Shown here: positions 51,280-61,230 of the stretch, piece by piece
Layout: each line of letters starts with the position of its first letter
Numbering within the stretch: position 1 is the stretch's first letter
Origin: Bacteroidia bacterium 43-41
Lineage (GTDB): Bacteria > Bacteroidota > Bacteroidia > Bacteroidales > Dysgonomonadaceae
Direction of reading: 5' to 3'
Assembly: GCA_001898165.1 (NCBI GenBank)
Contig: MKTD01000066.1
Location: forward strand, 7,888-71,887
Length of the DNA: 64,000 bases
Notes under the pieces: generated by a model
What the model was told of the DNA's origin: nothing
The model's database searches: none
What the model saw: the letters and a program-made list of their open reading frames with translations, nothing else
Position numbers and translations under genes: made by a program

Positions 51280-53736
51280 ATGTTTCTAAATAAATTATCA
51301 ATGTTAAAATCGGAAGAAAGCGAGAACAATGTGATATCGTTCATTGCCGGGGATTTTTTAGACGGCAACCAGGAAATAGACGAAAATTATTTGAGAGAAA
51401 GCCTTCCGATATTACCGTTGCGCAACACCATTGTTTTTCCGGGAAGCGGGCTTCCTATCTCTGTGGGGCGGAGTAAATCGCTCAAATTGGTCAGGGCATT
51501 GGGCAAAAAGCACCGGTATATCGGCTTAGTCTGCCAAAAAGACAATAACATTGAAGAACCTGAAAAAGAAGACCTGTATCAAATTGGAGTTATCGCCGAA
51601 GTAATCCGCGTGATTGAACTCGATAAGAATAACCTGAGCATCATCGTTCAGGCAAAAAAAAGATTTGAATGGACAGAGTTCACGCAGACCGAACCTTTTT
51701 TTACGGCAAACTACAAGATCCTGGAGTCGAAAAAAGCAGACAAAGACGACAGGGAGTTCAAAGCAATTTTAGACTCCATAAGGGATTCTATGAACCACAT
51801 GCTCAATATTCTCGGCGATCCGCCCAAGGAACTGTTGCAAACGATCAATCACGAGTCGTTCACCGATATGCTGGTAAGCTACAGCGCTACCAATATACCG
51901 ATTGAAAACAGGGAAAAGCAGGAGTTGCTGAGCATAAATGATGAAAAAGAACAAGCATATAGGCTGCTGATGATCCTCAACCGCGAAACACAAATACTGG
52001 AGTTGAAGATGAACATCCAGATGAAGACCCGCGAAGACCTCAACCAGCAACAGAAAGAATATTTCTTACAACAACAGATAAAAACCATTCAGGAAGAGCT
52101 GGGCGGCAACACACAGCAAATAGAGATCGCAGAGTTCCGTAAAAAGGGAAAAGCCAAGAAGTGGAGCAAGGAAGTGGCTGAAATTTTCGAAAAGGAAATA
52201 AGTAAACTGGAAAGGTTGCACCCACAGTCGCCCGATTATTCGGTTCAGTTCGGCTATCTGCAAACCATTGTGGATTTGCCTTGGAATGAGTACACCAAAG
52301 ACAGCTTCAACTTGAAAAATGCACAAAAAATCCTCGATCGCGACCATTTTGGAATGGAAAAGGTGAAAGAGCGCATCATTGAGCATTTGGCGGTCCTGAA
52401 GTTGAAAGGCGATTTAAAATCCCCGATCCTCTGCCTCTACGGCCCTCCCGGAGTAGGTAAAACATCGCTCGGGAAATCGGTTGCCGAAGCATTGAACAGA
52501 AAATATATCCGTGTCTCGCTGGGAGGCTTGCACGATGAAGCTGAAATCCGCGGACACCGTCGTACCTATATCGGGGCAATTCCGGGAAGGATTATTCAGA
52601 ACATCCAAAAGGCAGGAAGTTCAAATCCGGTTTTTGTGTTGGACGAGATAGATAAAGTAGGCAACGATTTTCGTGGCGACCCGGCATCGGCATTGCTCGA
52701 AGTGCTTGATCCCGAACAGAATTCAACGTTCCACGACAATTATCTTTCCATTGATTACGATCTTTCGAAAGTGATGTTTATTGCTACGGCAAATAACCTT
52801 AACACCATTCCCCAACCCCTTCTCGACAGGATGGAGTTGATCAATGTGGGAGGATACATCAGCGATGAGAAAATAGAAATTGCCTATCGACACCTCGTCC
52901 CCAAACAGTTGGAAAATCACGGTATAAAAAAGAGAGCTTTCAGCATCTCGAAACCGGCTTTACTGAAGATAATCGAAGACTACACACGCGAATCGGGAGT
53001 AAGGGAGTTGGACAAGAAAATAGCAAAAGTAATCCGGAAGATCGCCCGGAAGATTGCCGGGAACGAAGATTATCCCAAAGTACTGAAACCTTCCGACGTA
53101 AAAGAATACCTCGGCATCGAAGAGTACAGCAAAGACCGGTACCAGGGCAATGATTATGCGGGAGTAGTTACCGGACTGGCCTGGACAGCCGTAGGCGGAG
53201 AAATTCTTTTTGTAGAGAGTTCGTTGAGCCGCGGGAAGGGTTCGAAGCTTACGATCACCGGAAACTTGGGTGATGTAATGAAGGAGTCGGCTATGCTGGC
53301 AATGGAATATATACACGCCAATGCCGACCTGTTGAATATCGACCCCGATATTTTTGAGAACTGGAATACGCACGTCCACGTTCCCGAAGGCGCTATACCC
53401 AAAGACGGGCCATCGGCAGGAATAACAATGGTAACTTCACTGGCTTCGGCTTACACACAGCGGAAAGTACGAAATAACCTGGCCATGACGGGAGAAATTA
53501 CGCTTCGGGGAAAAGTGCTCCCGGTTGGCGGGATACGGGAGAAGATACTGGCAGCAAAACGTGCCGGAATTACCGACATCATACTTTGCAAAGAAAACGA
53601 AAAAGATATCCTCGAGATCAAACCCGAATATGTGGCAGGATTGAACTTTCACTATGTGGAAGATGTGAAACAAGTGTTGGATCTGGCTCTGCTGGAAGAA
53701 AAAGTAAAAAGTCCAAAGAATTTCACCATAACTTAA
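51280..53736 (+). CDS. lon: ATP-dependent protease Lon
   Basis: An 818-residue LonA protease. The N-terminal LON substrate domain (about 40-240; [19 protein letters not shown]) is followed by a coiled-coil (240-330), the AAA+ domain with Walker [14 protein letters not shown] (about 388-400) and Walker [12 protein letters not shown], and the protease domain with the Ser-Lys dyad: serine in DGPSAGITM (about 711) and lysine in [11 protein letters not shown] (about 754). It degrades misfolded and regulatory proteins, including many antitoxins, which links it to the hipBA locus in principle. A second ATG at 51301 is a possible start. Confidence 0.96.
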   Translation: MFLNKLSMLKSEESENNVISFIAGDFLDGNQEIDENYLRESLPILPLRNTIVFPGSGLPISVGRSKSLKLVRALGKKHRYIGLVCQKDNNIEEPEKEDLYQIGVIAEVIRVIELDKNNLSIIVQAKKRFEWTEFTQTEPFFTANYKILESKKADKDDREFKAILDSIRDSMNHMLNILGDPPKELLQTINHESFTDMLVSYSATNIPIENREKQELLSINDEKEQAYRLLMILNRETQILELKMNIQMKTREDLNQQQKEYFLQQQIKTIQEELGGNTQQIEIAEFRKKGKAKKWSKEVAEIFEKEISKLERLHPQSPDYSVQFGYLQTIVDLPWNEYTKDSFNLKNAQKILDRDHFGMEKVKERIIEHLAVLKLKGDLKSPILCLYGPPGVGKTSLGKSVAEALNRKYIRVSLGGLHDEAEIRGHRRTYIGAIPGRIIQNIQKAGSSNPVFVLDEIDKVGNDFRGDPASALLEVLDPEQNSTFHDNYLSIDYDLSKVMFIATANNLNTIPQPLLDRMELINVGGYISDEKIEIAYRHLVPKQLENHGIKKRAFSISKPALLKIIEDYTRESGVRELDKKIAKVIRKIARKIAGNEDYPKVLKPSDVKEYLGIEEYSKDRYQGNDYAGVVTGLAWTAVGGEILFVESSLSRGKGSKLTITGNLGDVMKESAMLAMEYIHANADLLNIDPDIFENWNTHVHVPEGAIPKDGPSAGITMVTSLASAYTQRKVRNNLAMTGEITLRGKVLPVGGIREKILAAKRAGITDIILCKENEKDILEIKPEYVAGLNFHYVEDVKQVLDLALLEEKVKSPKNFTIT

Positions 53737-53773
53737 CCTGTCTTCCCATACGGATAAGTTTTGCACAACAATG

Positions 53774-53805
53774 ATTGGGAAAATCATTTATTGGGGCTAT
53801 ATTTG
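53774..53805 (+). promoter_or_regulatory. Promoter of the HhH-barrel gene
   Basis: ATTG (53774-53777) and TATATTTG (53798-53805) are 20 bases apart. Transcription from about 53811 rules out the TTG start at 53775 and supports the ATG at 53835. Confidence 0.55.
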
Positions 53806-53834
53806 TAAAAACCCCCGTTTTAACCCGGAATTTT

Positions 53835-55883
53835 ATGAAATTTACTCTCTTTCATATTTTTCTTGTTGTTGTTTTTTGTGCAAACTGTTCCCTGGCAAAA
53901 TCACAATCAAACGACTGGCGTTCTCATTTGGAACAGCTTGCAGAAGAGGGAGCGGACGATGCCACCATCGATAATATGTTTCAGGAACTGACGATGTTGG
54001 AAAACAATCCCATGAATTTGAACAGGGTTTCGCGCGAGCAACTGGAGCGGTTTCCGCTGATCAATGACGAACAAGCCTCTCACATAGCCGAATTTCTGGA
54101 TAAGAACCGTCCCGTTTACTCGGTATTTGAACTTCGGAATGTCCCCTCCCTCGATTTTAATACGGTAGAATTGATCCTGCCCTTTTTTTTCGTGGGCGAA
54201 ACGGAGAAAGAACAGCTGTCGGTGCAGGAGATGCTGAAACGGGGGCGGCATGAAGTTCAATCCCGATTCGATAAGACCCTTAACAAACGGGCCGGATACG
54301 GTGAATTTTCCGACAGTATCCTGCAGCGTTATCCCAACCGGAAATACCGGGGTGAAGATTTTTATACTTCGTTGAAATATGCCTTCACCTATCGCGATAA
54401 AATTCAGTTCGGGCTAGTAGGTGAAAAAGATCCCGGTGAGCCCTTTTTTCAGAAAAATTATCCTAAGGGATACGATCATTACGGATTTCATCTTATCGTA
54501 CGCGATCTAGGTAAACTTAAAACACTTGCCGTAGGTGATTATCGGTTATCTTTTGGACAAGGATTGATACTGAACAACGACTTTATACTCTCCAAATCCT
54601 GGAGCACCAACAATATTGTCCGCCGGACGCAGGGGCCCAAGCAACATTTCTCCACTGCCGAAAGCGGCTTTTTCCGTGGCGCAGCAGCCGTTTTTCAAAT
54701 AGACAACGTAAACATTACCACTTTTTATTCCAACAAAAAGCTCGATGCCAACCTTTCCGGCGATGGGGAAATAACCTCATTCAAAACCGACGGCTATCAC
54801 AGGACTCTTTCGGAGATGGAGAAGAAAAACAACTCGCGCGAACAGGTAACGGGAGTAAACATCAACTACCGCAAAGAGCAGCTTCAGATCGGCGTGAGTG
54901 GAATATATCATGCCTACAACCGAATGTACAACCCGGTTGTTCGCGAATACAACTACTACTATTTGCGCGACTCGTCCAATCTTAATGCAAGCATTGACTA
55001 TTCATACCGCTTGAACCGGTTGTTGTTTGCAGGAGAAACCGCAATCGCCAAAAACGGAGCTACAGCAACAACCCATATGGTCCAATACTCACCGTCTGGA
55101 CTGTTGTCTTTGTCGGCACTTTACCGCTACTACCCCATCTCCTATAACGCAATGCACGCGCAGGCGTTTTCCGAAGGGAGCAGGGTTCAAAACGAAAACG
55201 GGCTGTATGTTGGCGCCACCTTCAGCCCGTTGCGAAAAATATCGGTAACAACGTATCTGGATATTTTCCGGTTTCCCTGGCTGAAAGATCAGGTGGATAA
55301 GCCGTCGGGAGGATTGGATTTCTATTTTTTGGGAACGTACTCCATGGACCGGAACTCCAATTTCGAACTGCGGTACACAATCAAACAGAAAGAGCAGAAC
55401 GCCGGCTATCCCGATGAAAACTCCAGAACGGTTTTGCCGTACAACACGCAAAAGATCAGGCTCAGGTATAACCACACACTCAACAGCGGTTGGGATTCCA
55501 GAACTACTCTTGATGCCGCCCTGTACCACCGGAAACACTTCCGGAAGGAAAAGGGGTATATGCTTTCGCAAAATATCGGCTACCGCGGCAGCAACAAGAT
55601 TCGTGGCGACTTTTTCGCCGGATATTTCAGGTCGGACACCTATGCCTCCAGGCTTTATTCTTACGAAAGGAACATACTCTCCACGTTTTATATGCCGTCG
55701 TTCTACGGCAAAGGTGTTCGATGGGCAGCGTCGGGGCGGTACAACATCACCCCTAAGCTTTCCCTCTCCGCAAAAATAGGGCGTACACGTTATTTCGACC
55801 GTGACACCATCGGCTCCGGCACGGAACTGATCAACGGCAATAGCCGGACGGATCTATTTACTTATTTGCGCTGGCAGTTTTGA
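53835..55883 (+). CDS. Exported helix-hairpin-helix protein fused to an outer-membrane barrel
   Basis: A 682-residue protein from the ATG at 53835, with a signal peptide (about 1-23, CSLAKSQ). Residues about 35-120 hold two ComEA-like helix-hairpin-helix units (NPMNLNRVSREQLERFPLI, then VYSVFELRNVPSLDF). From about 135 on are amphipathic strands with aromatic ends, such as LSFGQGLILNNDF and IRGDFFAGYF, ending in a C-terminal RWQF typical of outer-membrane barrels. HhH units bind DNA backbone in ComEA; here they would face the periplasm beneath a barrel. This combination is known as an uncharacterised Bacteroidota protein; a role in DNA uptake is speculation. Confidence 0.75.
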   Translation: MKFTLFHIFLVVVFCANCSLAKSQSNDWRSHLEQLAEEGADDATIDNMFQELTMLENNPMNLNRVSREQLERFPLINDEQASHIAEFLDKNRPVYSVFELRNVPSLDFNTVELILPFFFVGETEKEQLSVQEMLKRGRHEVQSRFDKTLNKRAGYGEFSDSILQRYPNRKYRGEDFYTSLKYAFTYRDKIQFGLVGEKDPGEPFFQKNYPKGYDHYGFHLIVRDLGKLKTLAVGDYRLSFGQGLILNNDFILSKSWSTNNIVRRTQGPKQHFSTAESGFFRGAAAVFQIDNVNITTFYSNKKLDANLSGDGEITSFKTDGYHRTLSEMEKKNNSREQVTGVNINYRKEQLQIGVSGIYHAYNRMYNPVVREYNYYYLRDSSNLNASIDYSYRLNRLLFAGETAIAKNGATATTHMVQYSPSGLLSLSALYRYYPISYNAMHAQAFSEGSRVQNENGLYVGATFSPLRKISVTTYLDIFRFPWLKDQVDKPSGGLDFYFLGTYSMDRNSNFELRYTIKQKEQNAGYPDENSRTVLPYNTQKIRLRYNHTLNSGWDSRTTLDAALYHRKHFRKEKGYMLSQNIGYRGSNKIRGDFFAGYFRSDTYASRLYSYERNILSTFYMPSFYGKGVRWAASGRYNITPKLSLSAKIGRTRYFDRDTIGSGTELINGNSRTDLFTYLRWQF

Positions 55884-55992
55884 GTTTAATCGTAAATTAT
55901 TTTATACTTTTACACTCTCGTTTATCACACGGAGAGCATACTGCCCTCCTGTCCCGTAAGGGACAATTGCAAAGGCATTATCTATAAAAAAT

Positions 55993-57864
55993 ATGGCAAA
56001 TCCATTATTACAAATCGATACGCTAACCAAAAGCTTCGGCGACCGGGTGCTTTACCGCAATATCTCTTTCGGCATTGCCGAGGGCGACAAAATCGGCCTG
56101 ATTGCCGGGAACGGAGCCGGAAAGACCTCATTGCTGAACATCATAGCCGGCAAAGAGCCTTGCGACGACGGACGGGTTGTTTTTCGAAACGATATCCGGT
56201 TTGCCTACCTGGAGCAATCGCCTCAGTTTGATCCGGAGCTCACGGTTCTGGAAGCTTGCTTCCAAACCGAAAACGAAGCTGTGAAAGTCATAGCACGGTA
56301 TGAAGAGATTATGACATCTGCCGACCATCAGGGATTGGATGAAATTATGGTGAAAATGGATTTGTTGAAAGCATGGGATTATGAACAGCGCATCAGGCAA
56401 GTTCTCAGTCAACTCAAGATCTTCCAACTCGACCAAAAAATCGGAGAGCTTTCAGGCGGACAAATCAAGCGGATAGCGTTGGCAAACACTCTTATCTCTG
56501 AGCCGGAACTGATTATGTTGGACGAGCCTACCAACCACCTCGACCTGGATATGGTGGAATGGCTGGAAAGCTACCTTTCCCGTTCGGGCATCAGCTTGCT
56601 GATGGTTACGCACGATCGCTATTTCCTCGACAGGGTATGTACCCAAATCATTGAAATAGACGATCGTCAAATCTACTCCTACAAAGGCAATTATGCCTAT
56701 TATCTGGAAAAGCGCGGTGAGCGTATCGCCATGCAGAATGCCGAAATAGACAGTGCGCAAAACATCTACCGCAAGGAACTCGACTGGATGCGCCGACAGC
56801 CGCAAGCCCGTGCTACCAAAGCAAAATCGCGTATCGATGCGTTTTACGAACTGGAAGAAAAAGTAAAACAACGCCGACAGTCCGACGACATAAAACTATC
56901 GGCAAAAGGGTCGTATATCGGTAAAAAAATATTTGAAGCCAAACAGATTACCAAGAGCTTCGGCAACATCAAAATTACCAACAACTTCAACTACATTTTC
57001 ACCCGATACGAAAAAATGGGAATCATCGGCAACAACGGCACTGGCAAAACTACGTTTATAAAAATGCTGCTTGGGCTCGAACAGCCCGATTCGGGAAACT
57101 TCGATATTGGAGAAACGGTGAATTTCGGATATTACAGCCAGGAAGGGTTGCAGTTTGATGAACAAACAAAGGTAATTGATGTAGTACAGAAAATAGCGGA
57201 AGTTATCGATCTGGGCAATGGGAACAAGCTCACGGCATCGCAGTTCCTGCAGCATTTTCTTTTCGTTCCGGCCAAACAACACGATTATGTATATAAACTG
57301 AGCGGCGGTGAAAAACGCCGGTTGCATCTCTGTACCGTGCTCATTAAAAACCCCAACTTCCTGATTCTTGACGAGCCGACGAATGATCTCGATATCGTTA
57401 CGCTCAACATACTGGAAGAGTATCTCATCGGCTTCAAGGGTTGCCTTATCGTTATTTCGCACGACCGCTATTTTATGGACAAGGTGGTGGATCATCTGCT
57501 CTGTTTCCACGGTGACGCAGAGATACAGGATTTCCCGGGGAACTATACTCAATACCGCAATTGGAAATCGGTGGAAGAGAAACGGATTGCCGGAGAGACA
57601 AAACCATCAAAACCGGACAAAACTGCCGAAAAGCCCAAACCGGCAGAGAAAACCAAACTCACGTTCAAGGAGAGGATAGAGTTCGAGAGGCTGGAAGCTG
57701 AAGTCCAACATCTTGAAACGGAAAAAGAACAATTAACGCAACAACTCTCATCGGGCAACCTGTCGCCGGAAGAGTTGATCTCAACCTCAAACCGCATCTC
57801 GGATATTGTCGGGCTGATCGATGAGAAAACCTTTCGCTGGCTCGAACTGAGCGAATTTGCCTAA
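55993..57864 (+). CDS. ABC-F family ATPase (Uup-like)
   Basis: A 623-residue soluble protein with two ABC domains. The first has Walker A GNGAGKTS, signature LSGGQIKRIALA and Walker B LIMLDEPTNHLD; the second has Walker A GNNGTGKTT, signature LSGGEKRRLHL and Walker B FLILDEPTNDLD. They are joined by the ABC_tran_Xtn linker (about 240-300; RKELDWMRRQPQARATKAKSR). The C-terminal coiled coil (about 555-623; LTFKERIEFERLEAEVQHL) is the Uup type. ABC-F proteins act at the ribosome or in DNA transposon precise excision (Uup), not in transport. Confidence 0.93.
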   Translation: MANPLLQIDTLTKSFGDRVLYRNISFGIAEGDKIGLIAGNGAGKTSLLNIIAGKEPCDDGRVVFRNDIRFAYLEQSPQFDPELTVLEACFQTENEAVKVIARYEEIMTSADHQGLDEIMVKMDLLKAWDYEQRIRQVLSQLKIFQLDQKIGELSGGQIKRIALANTLISEPELIMLDEPTNHLDLDMVEWLESYLSRSGISLLMVTHDRYFLDRVCTQIIEIDDRQIYSYKGNYAYYLEKRGERIAMQNAEIDSAQNIYRKELDWMRRQPQARATKAKSRIDAFYELEEKVKQRRQSDDIKLSAKGSYIGKKIFEAKQITKSFGNIKITNNFNYIFTRYEKMGIIGNNGTGKTTFIKMLLGLEQPDSGNFDIGETVNFGYYSQEGLQFDEQTKVIDVVQKIAEVIDLGNGNKLTASQFLQHFLFVPAKQHDYVYKLSGGEKRRLHLCTVLIKNPNFLILDEPTNDLDIVTLNILEEYLIGFKGCLIVISHDRYFMDKVVDHLLCFHGDAEIQDFPGNYTQYRNWKSVEEKRIAGETKPSKPDKTAEKPKPAEKTKLTFKERIEFERLEAEVQHLETEKEQLTQQLSSGNLSPEELISTSNRISDIVGLIDEKTFRWLELSEFA

Positions 57865-57882
57865 TTCTTTATGTAAAAGGAA

Positions 57883-58851
57883 ATGCTTACGCCCATAAGA
57901 AAAGAAAAAAATTTGTTTGCAGCAGAAATTCTTACTGCCGGTTATGCCGTAATCACCTCATTTATCGTCATAGCCCTCTGGAACAAGCTGGATAATCCCG
58001 TTTCTTTTTTACAGGCGCGCATACTGATAGTCAGCGGTATTCTTTTGATCTATCTTGGCGCGTTCCTGTCTAAATTTGCACCGGCAACCTCCCTTGTCCG
58101 TATCCTCTTCTTTACAGGGCTCATCTCCTACTGGTACTCCGAAACTTACGCATTCAACAAAATATTCCGGAACTTGGATCACATCTTTGCTTCCGTTGAG
58201 TACTCCATCTTCGGATTTCAGCCGGCGCTGGCATTTTCGCAACATTTCCCATCCAAATGGATCAGCGAAGTGTTTTACATGGGGTATTCCTTCTATTTCC
58301 CCATGATGATGTTCATTATTTTATACTGTTATTTTTATCAAAGGGAGAAATTCAACAAGTTAACTTTTATATTCTTAGGGTCGTTTTTCCTCTATTATTT
58401 AATCTATATCTTTATTCCTGTTGCCGGTCCCCAATATTATTTTCCGGCCATAGGAACAGCAAATGCAGCAAACGGGATTTATTCGGATATCGGCAATTAT
58501 TTCTATTTCAATAACAAATTACTTCCCGGACCCGGCTATGGAAATGGATTATTCTATCGATGTGTCAATATGCTGCAAACAATGGGAGAGCACCCTACCG
58601 GCGCATTCCCGAGTTCTCATGTAGGCATATCCACCATCCTGATGATATGGCTGAATAAAAACAATAAAAAGATTATGCTCATTCTTTCTCCGTTATACCT
58701 TCTCCTCTGTGGGGCAACAGTTTACATAAAAGCACATTACCTGATTGATGTTTTCGCCGGTTGGATAAGCGCCTTTGCTTTTTACTGTTTGCTCGCGTTT
58801 TGCTTCGATAAAATCTGCAGCAACCGGTTTTATACCGGGACACGGACATAG
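57883..58851 (+). CDS. PAP2-superfamily membrane phosphatase/phosphotransferase
   Basis: A 322-residue protein with about six membrane helices. The acid-phosphatase motif 2 FPSSHVG (about 241-247) and motif 3 KAHYLIDVFAG (about 283-293) carry the catalytic histidines. Upstream, PVAGPQYYFP is seen. The pattern PTGAFPSSH with HYLID is close to the PAP2 branch that includes Aur1/inositol-phosphorylceramide synthases; Bacteroidota make sphingolipids, but no sphingolipid genes are adjacent. It lies 18 bases after the ABC-F gene, so it is probably co-transcribed. Confidence 0.82.
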   Translation: MLTPIRKEKNLFAAEILTAGYAVITSFIVIALWNKLDNPVSFLQARILIVSGILLIYLGAFLSKFAPATSLVRILFFTGLISYWYSETYAFNKIFRNLDHIFASVEYSIFGFQPALAFSQHFPSKWISEVFYMGYSFYFPMMMFIILYCYFYQREKFNKLTFIFLGSFFLYYLIYIFIPVAGPQYYFPAIGTANAANGIYSDIGNYFYFNNKLLPGPGYGNGLFYRCVNMLQTMGEHPTGAFPSSHVGISTILMIWLNKNNKKIMLILSPLYLLLCGATVYIKAHYLIDVFAGWISAFAFYCLLAFCFDKICSNRFYTGTRT

Positions 58852-58999
58852 TTATTTAGACATAATTTAAATTCCCATCTACAGACAGGTTAAGCACCAA
58901 ACCGGTTATTTAATTTTGTATCTTTGTAATGAGACTGCCATCAATCTCTCATAAATGCAACAATAAATTAGAATTTAACATTTTATAAAACGATCGATT

Positions 59000-59578
59000 A
59001 TGAAAAGTGTAAAAGGAACCCAAACAGAACAAAACCTGCTGAAATCTTTTGCAGGTGAATCCCAGGCAAGAATGCGTTATACATTCTTTGCAAAACAAGC
59101 CAAGGAAGAAGGATACGAACAAATTGCAGCAATTTTTCTGGAAACTGCGGATCAGGAAATGGTGCATGCAAAACGTATGTTTAAATACCTAGAAGGGGGG
59201 ATGCTTGAAATTACAGCAGCATATCCGGCAGGAAAAATCGGCACTACGGCCGAAAACCTGGAAGCTGCCGCCCAAGGCGAAAATGAAGAGTGGACAGGCC
59301 TTTATCCTCACTTTGCCGAAGTGGCCGAAGAAGAAGGATTCAAGGAGATAGCCACCATGTACCGCATGATTGCCAAGGCTGAAGCCACTCACGAAGAGCG
59401 GTATTTAAGATTGCTCGACCGTGTGAAAAACGGGACTGTGTTTGCCCGCGAAGAAGAAATCGAATGGTATTGCCGTCACTGCGGGTACGTGTTTACCGGC
59501 AAAAAACCACCAAAAAACTGCCCGGCCTGCCTGCATCCGCAAGCCTACTTCGAACCGAAAAACAGTACCTATTTTTAA
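59000..59578 (+). CDS. rbr: Rubrerythrin
   Basis: A 192-residue non-haem iron peroxidase of anaerobes. The N-terminal ferritin-like four-helix bundle (1-145) carries the diiron ligands in GESQARMRY, DQEMVHAKRM and EATHEERYLRL. The C-terminal rubredoxin domain (about 150-185) has CRHCGYVF and CPACLHP binding one iron. It reduces hydrogen peroxide to water with electrons from rubredoxin or NADH systems. It is a single gene with its own terminator and may be under OxyR control. Confidence 0.96.
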   Translation: MKSVKGTQTEQNLLKSFAGESQARMRYTFFAKQAKEEGYEQIAAIFLETADQEMVHAKRMFKYLEGGMLEITAAYPAGKIGTTAENLEAAAQGENEEWTGLYPHFAEVAEEEGFKEIATMYRMIAKAEATHEERYLRLLDRVKNGTVFAREEEIEWYCRHCGYVFTGKKPPKNCPACLHPQAYFEPKNSTYF

Positions 59579-59582
59579 TAGG

Positions 59583-59610
59583 AAAAAGCGCTACTCGTAG
59601 CGCTTTTTTT
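59583..59610. terminator. Bidirectional terminator between rbr and tRNA-Arg
   Basis: AGCGCTAC-TC-GTAGCGCT is a perfect eight-base stem flanked by A-run and T-run on both sides. It ends rbr (plus) and the tRNA gene (minus), whose 3' end is two bases away. Confidence 0.85.
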
Positions 59611-59611
59611 G

Positions 59612-59685
59612 TGACCCCGACAGGATTCAAACCTGTAACCTTCTGATCCGTAGTCAGATGCTCTATTCAGTTAAGCCACGGGGCC
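59612..59685 (-). tRNA. tRNA-Arg (anticodon ACG)
   Basis: On the minus strand the acceptor GGCCCCG pairs with CGGGGTC. The D arm, the anticodon stem TCTGA/TCAGA with loop CTACGGA (anticodon ACG), and the T arm ACAGG/CCTGT with loop TTTGAAT are all intact. The 74 bases include the discriminator A; CCA is not encoded. A34 is expected to be edited to inosine by TadA to read CGU, CGC and CGA. Confidence 0.95.
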
Positions 59686-59708
59686 ATTGGTTTTGTAATT
59701 TTCGCCTG

Positions 59709-59740
59709 CAAAGTTAAATCAATTTTTAAAACTACACAAA
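59709..59740 (-). promoter_or_regulatory. Promoter of tRNA-Arg
   Basis: On the minus strand TTTG (59740-59737) and TAACTTTG (59716-59709) are 20 bases apart, an exact consensus match 24 bases before the tRNA 5' end. Confidence 0.6.
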
Positions 59741-59777
59741 TGTTTTTATGTTTTATATTTGCAGAAAAATATATTCC

Positions 59778-59882
59778 ATGAAGAAAGTTTCGATATTAAC
59801 CGCCTTATTTTTAGTTATATTCGTTGGAATGGCCTTTTCGCAACACAATCACCGAAATACCGGCATCAACGAAAAACATTAA
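59778..59882 (+). pseudogene. Signal-peptide-bearing 34-codon frame, probable remnant of an exported protein
   Basis: MKKVSILTALFLVIFVGMAFSQ is a convincing signal peptide, followed by 12 residues and a stop. A -7 element TATATTTG (59754-59761) lies 16 bases before it. Another frame that overlaps it (up to 60051) goes on with VEFTFSPWPGYSLAVAF, so a frameshift in a once longer gene is possible; alternatively it encodes a tiny secreted peptide. The rest of the 59883-60035 stretch holds nothing else I recognise. Confidence 0.4.
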
Positions 59883-60035
59883 GCCAAGCGTGGAATTCAC
59901 TTTTTCACCCTGGCCCGGCTACAGTTTGGCTGTAGCATTCCAAAATCTCCCTTCCATGATGAGATACGGGTATCTTAATCATACACAAACTCAAAAAAAA
60001 TTTAAGTTTCCAACCTTATTTTCGCCTAAAAACGC

Positions 60036-60066
60036 TTTGTTAATTACCTGAATTATTGTAACTTTG
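60036..60066 (+). promoter_or_regulatory. Promoter of the rplM-rpsI operon
   Basis: TTTG (60036-60039) and TAACTTTG (60059-60066) are 19 bases apart, an exact consensus. The leader to rplM is about 130 bases and may hold a ribosomal-protein binding structure; I cannot name a known leader family. Confidence 0.65.
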
Positions 60067-60200
60067 CAGTCCGATTATTAAAATTTATTACTTAAAAGTT
60101 TGATTTATAGCTTTTTATTTGCCATTTAGTCCCTTAGCCAGACAAAACGGGGAGCGAGAATCCGAACTTAATTTTATTAAACGATTAAAAACAAGAAAAA

Positions 60201-60656
60201 GTGAATACGTTAAGTTATAAAACCATTTCCGTTAACAAAGAAACGGCTCAGAAAGAATGGGTTTTGGTTGATGCGAGCGGCCAATCGTTAGGACGGATCA
60301 GTTCTAAGGTGGCAAAATTGTTAAGAGGCAAATACAAACCAAGCTTTACTCCGCACGTAGATTGCGGCGATAATGTAATTATCGTGAATGCCGATAAAGT
60401 TGAACTCACGGGTAATAAATGGACGGACAGGGTTTACTACCGTTACTCGGGCTATCCCGGCGGCCAAAAGACATCCTCTCCTGCCGACCTGATGAAAAAA
60501 AGCCCCGACAGGCTTTTCCGCAAAGTGATAAAAGGCATGTTGCCGAAAAACAAGCTCGGCGATGCCATTCTGAACAATCTCTACGTGTATGCCGGGAACG
60601 AACATCCGCATCAAGCTCAAAAACCAAAACAAATAGATATTAATACACTCAAATAA
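60201..60656 (+). CDS. rplM: 50S ribosomal protein L13
   Basis: A 151-residue L13, started by GTG. The family core is present: WVLVDASGQSLGRISSKVAKLLRGK, the VDCGDNVIIVNADKV segment, and the C-terminal GNEHPHQAQKP. L13 binds 23S rRNA early in assembly. It lies four bases before rpsI, the standard bacterial rplM-rpsI operon. Confidence 0.97.
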   Translation: MNTLSYKTISVNKETAQKEWVLVDASGQSLGRISSKVAKLLRGKYKPSFTPHVDCGDNVIIVNADKVELTGNKWTDRVYYRYSGYPGGQKTSSPADLMKKSPDRLFRKVIKGMLPKNKLGDAILNNLYVYAGNEHPHQAQKPKQIDINTLK

Positions 60657-60660
60657 TAAG

Positions 60661-61047
60661 ATGGACGTAATAAATTCAATTGGAAGACGCAAAGCCGCTG
60701 TAGCTCGTGTATTCATGAGTGAAGGTTCAGGCAAGATCGTTATCAACAAACGCGAACTTGAACATTATTTTCCTTCATCCATCCTGCAGTTCATCGTAAA
60801 ACAACCGCTGAACAAGCTCAACGTGGCTGAAAAATACGATATCAAAATCAATCTGCAGGGCGGTGGCTACAAAGGACAATCGGAAGCAGCCAGACTGGCT
60901 ATTTCACGCGCATTGGTAAAGTTAAACCCCGAAGACAAACCTGCTTTAAGAGCCGAAGGCTTTATGACTCGCGATCCCCGCATTGTTGAACGTAAAAAAC
61001 CAGGCCGTCCCGGAGCAAGGAAGAGATTCCAGTTCTCGAAACGTTAA
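60661..61047 (+). CDS. rpsI: 30S ribosomal protein S9
   Basis: A 128-residue S9. The start IGRRKAAVARVFM, the middle GGGYKGQSEAARLAISRAL and the conserved tail ending FSKR, which reaches the P-site tRNA, are all present. Second gene of the rplM operon. Confidence 0.97.
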   Translation: MDVINSIGRRKAAVARVFMSEGSGKIVINKRELEHYFPSSILQFIVKQPLNKLNVAEKYDIKINLQGGGYKGQSEAARLAISRALVKLNPEDKPALRAEGFMTRDPRIVERKKPGRPGARKRFQFSKR

Positions 61048-61230
61048 TTTTTGGATATATTCACCGGATCTTTTGCCGGAAAAATATATAAGGATCGTGC
61101 AAAGCGGTTTCGCATAGTAACGTTTAGTATCTAAATTGTAAGGACATTGTCGGGGAAGATCACACCGGTAATTTACCTTACGGTTCGACTAAGAAAAAGA
61201 ATGTAAACGAATAAAAAATCAAAACAAACA
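61048..61230 (+). promoter_or_regulatory. Leader region of rpsB
   Basis: These 183 bases between rpsI and rpsB hold no gene. Possible short stems (for example around ACCGGTAATTTACC and its neighbours at about 61165-61186) suggest an autoregulatory leader bound by S2, as known in other bacteria. No clear -7 element was found. Confidence 0.3.

Noticed and set aside
51150..51368. N-terminal extension of trmN6 by 73 codons
   Set aside because: The extension runs through the lon promoter and start region and has no similarity to the methyltransferase family, whose N terminus fits the ATG at 51149.
59612..59685. Integration site use of tRNA-Arg
   Set aside because: No integrase gene or duplicated tRNA 3' end was seen on either side.
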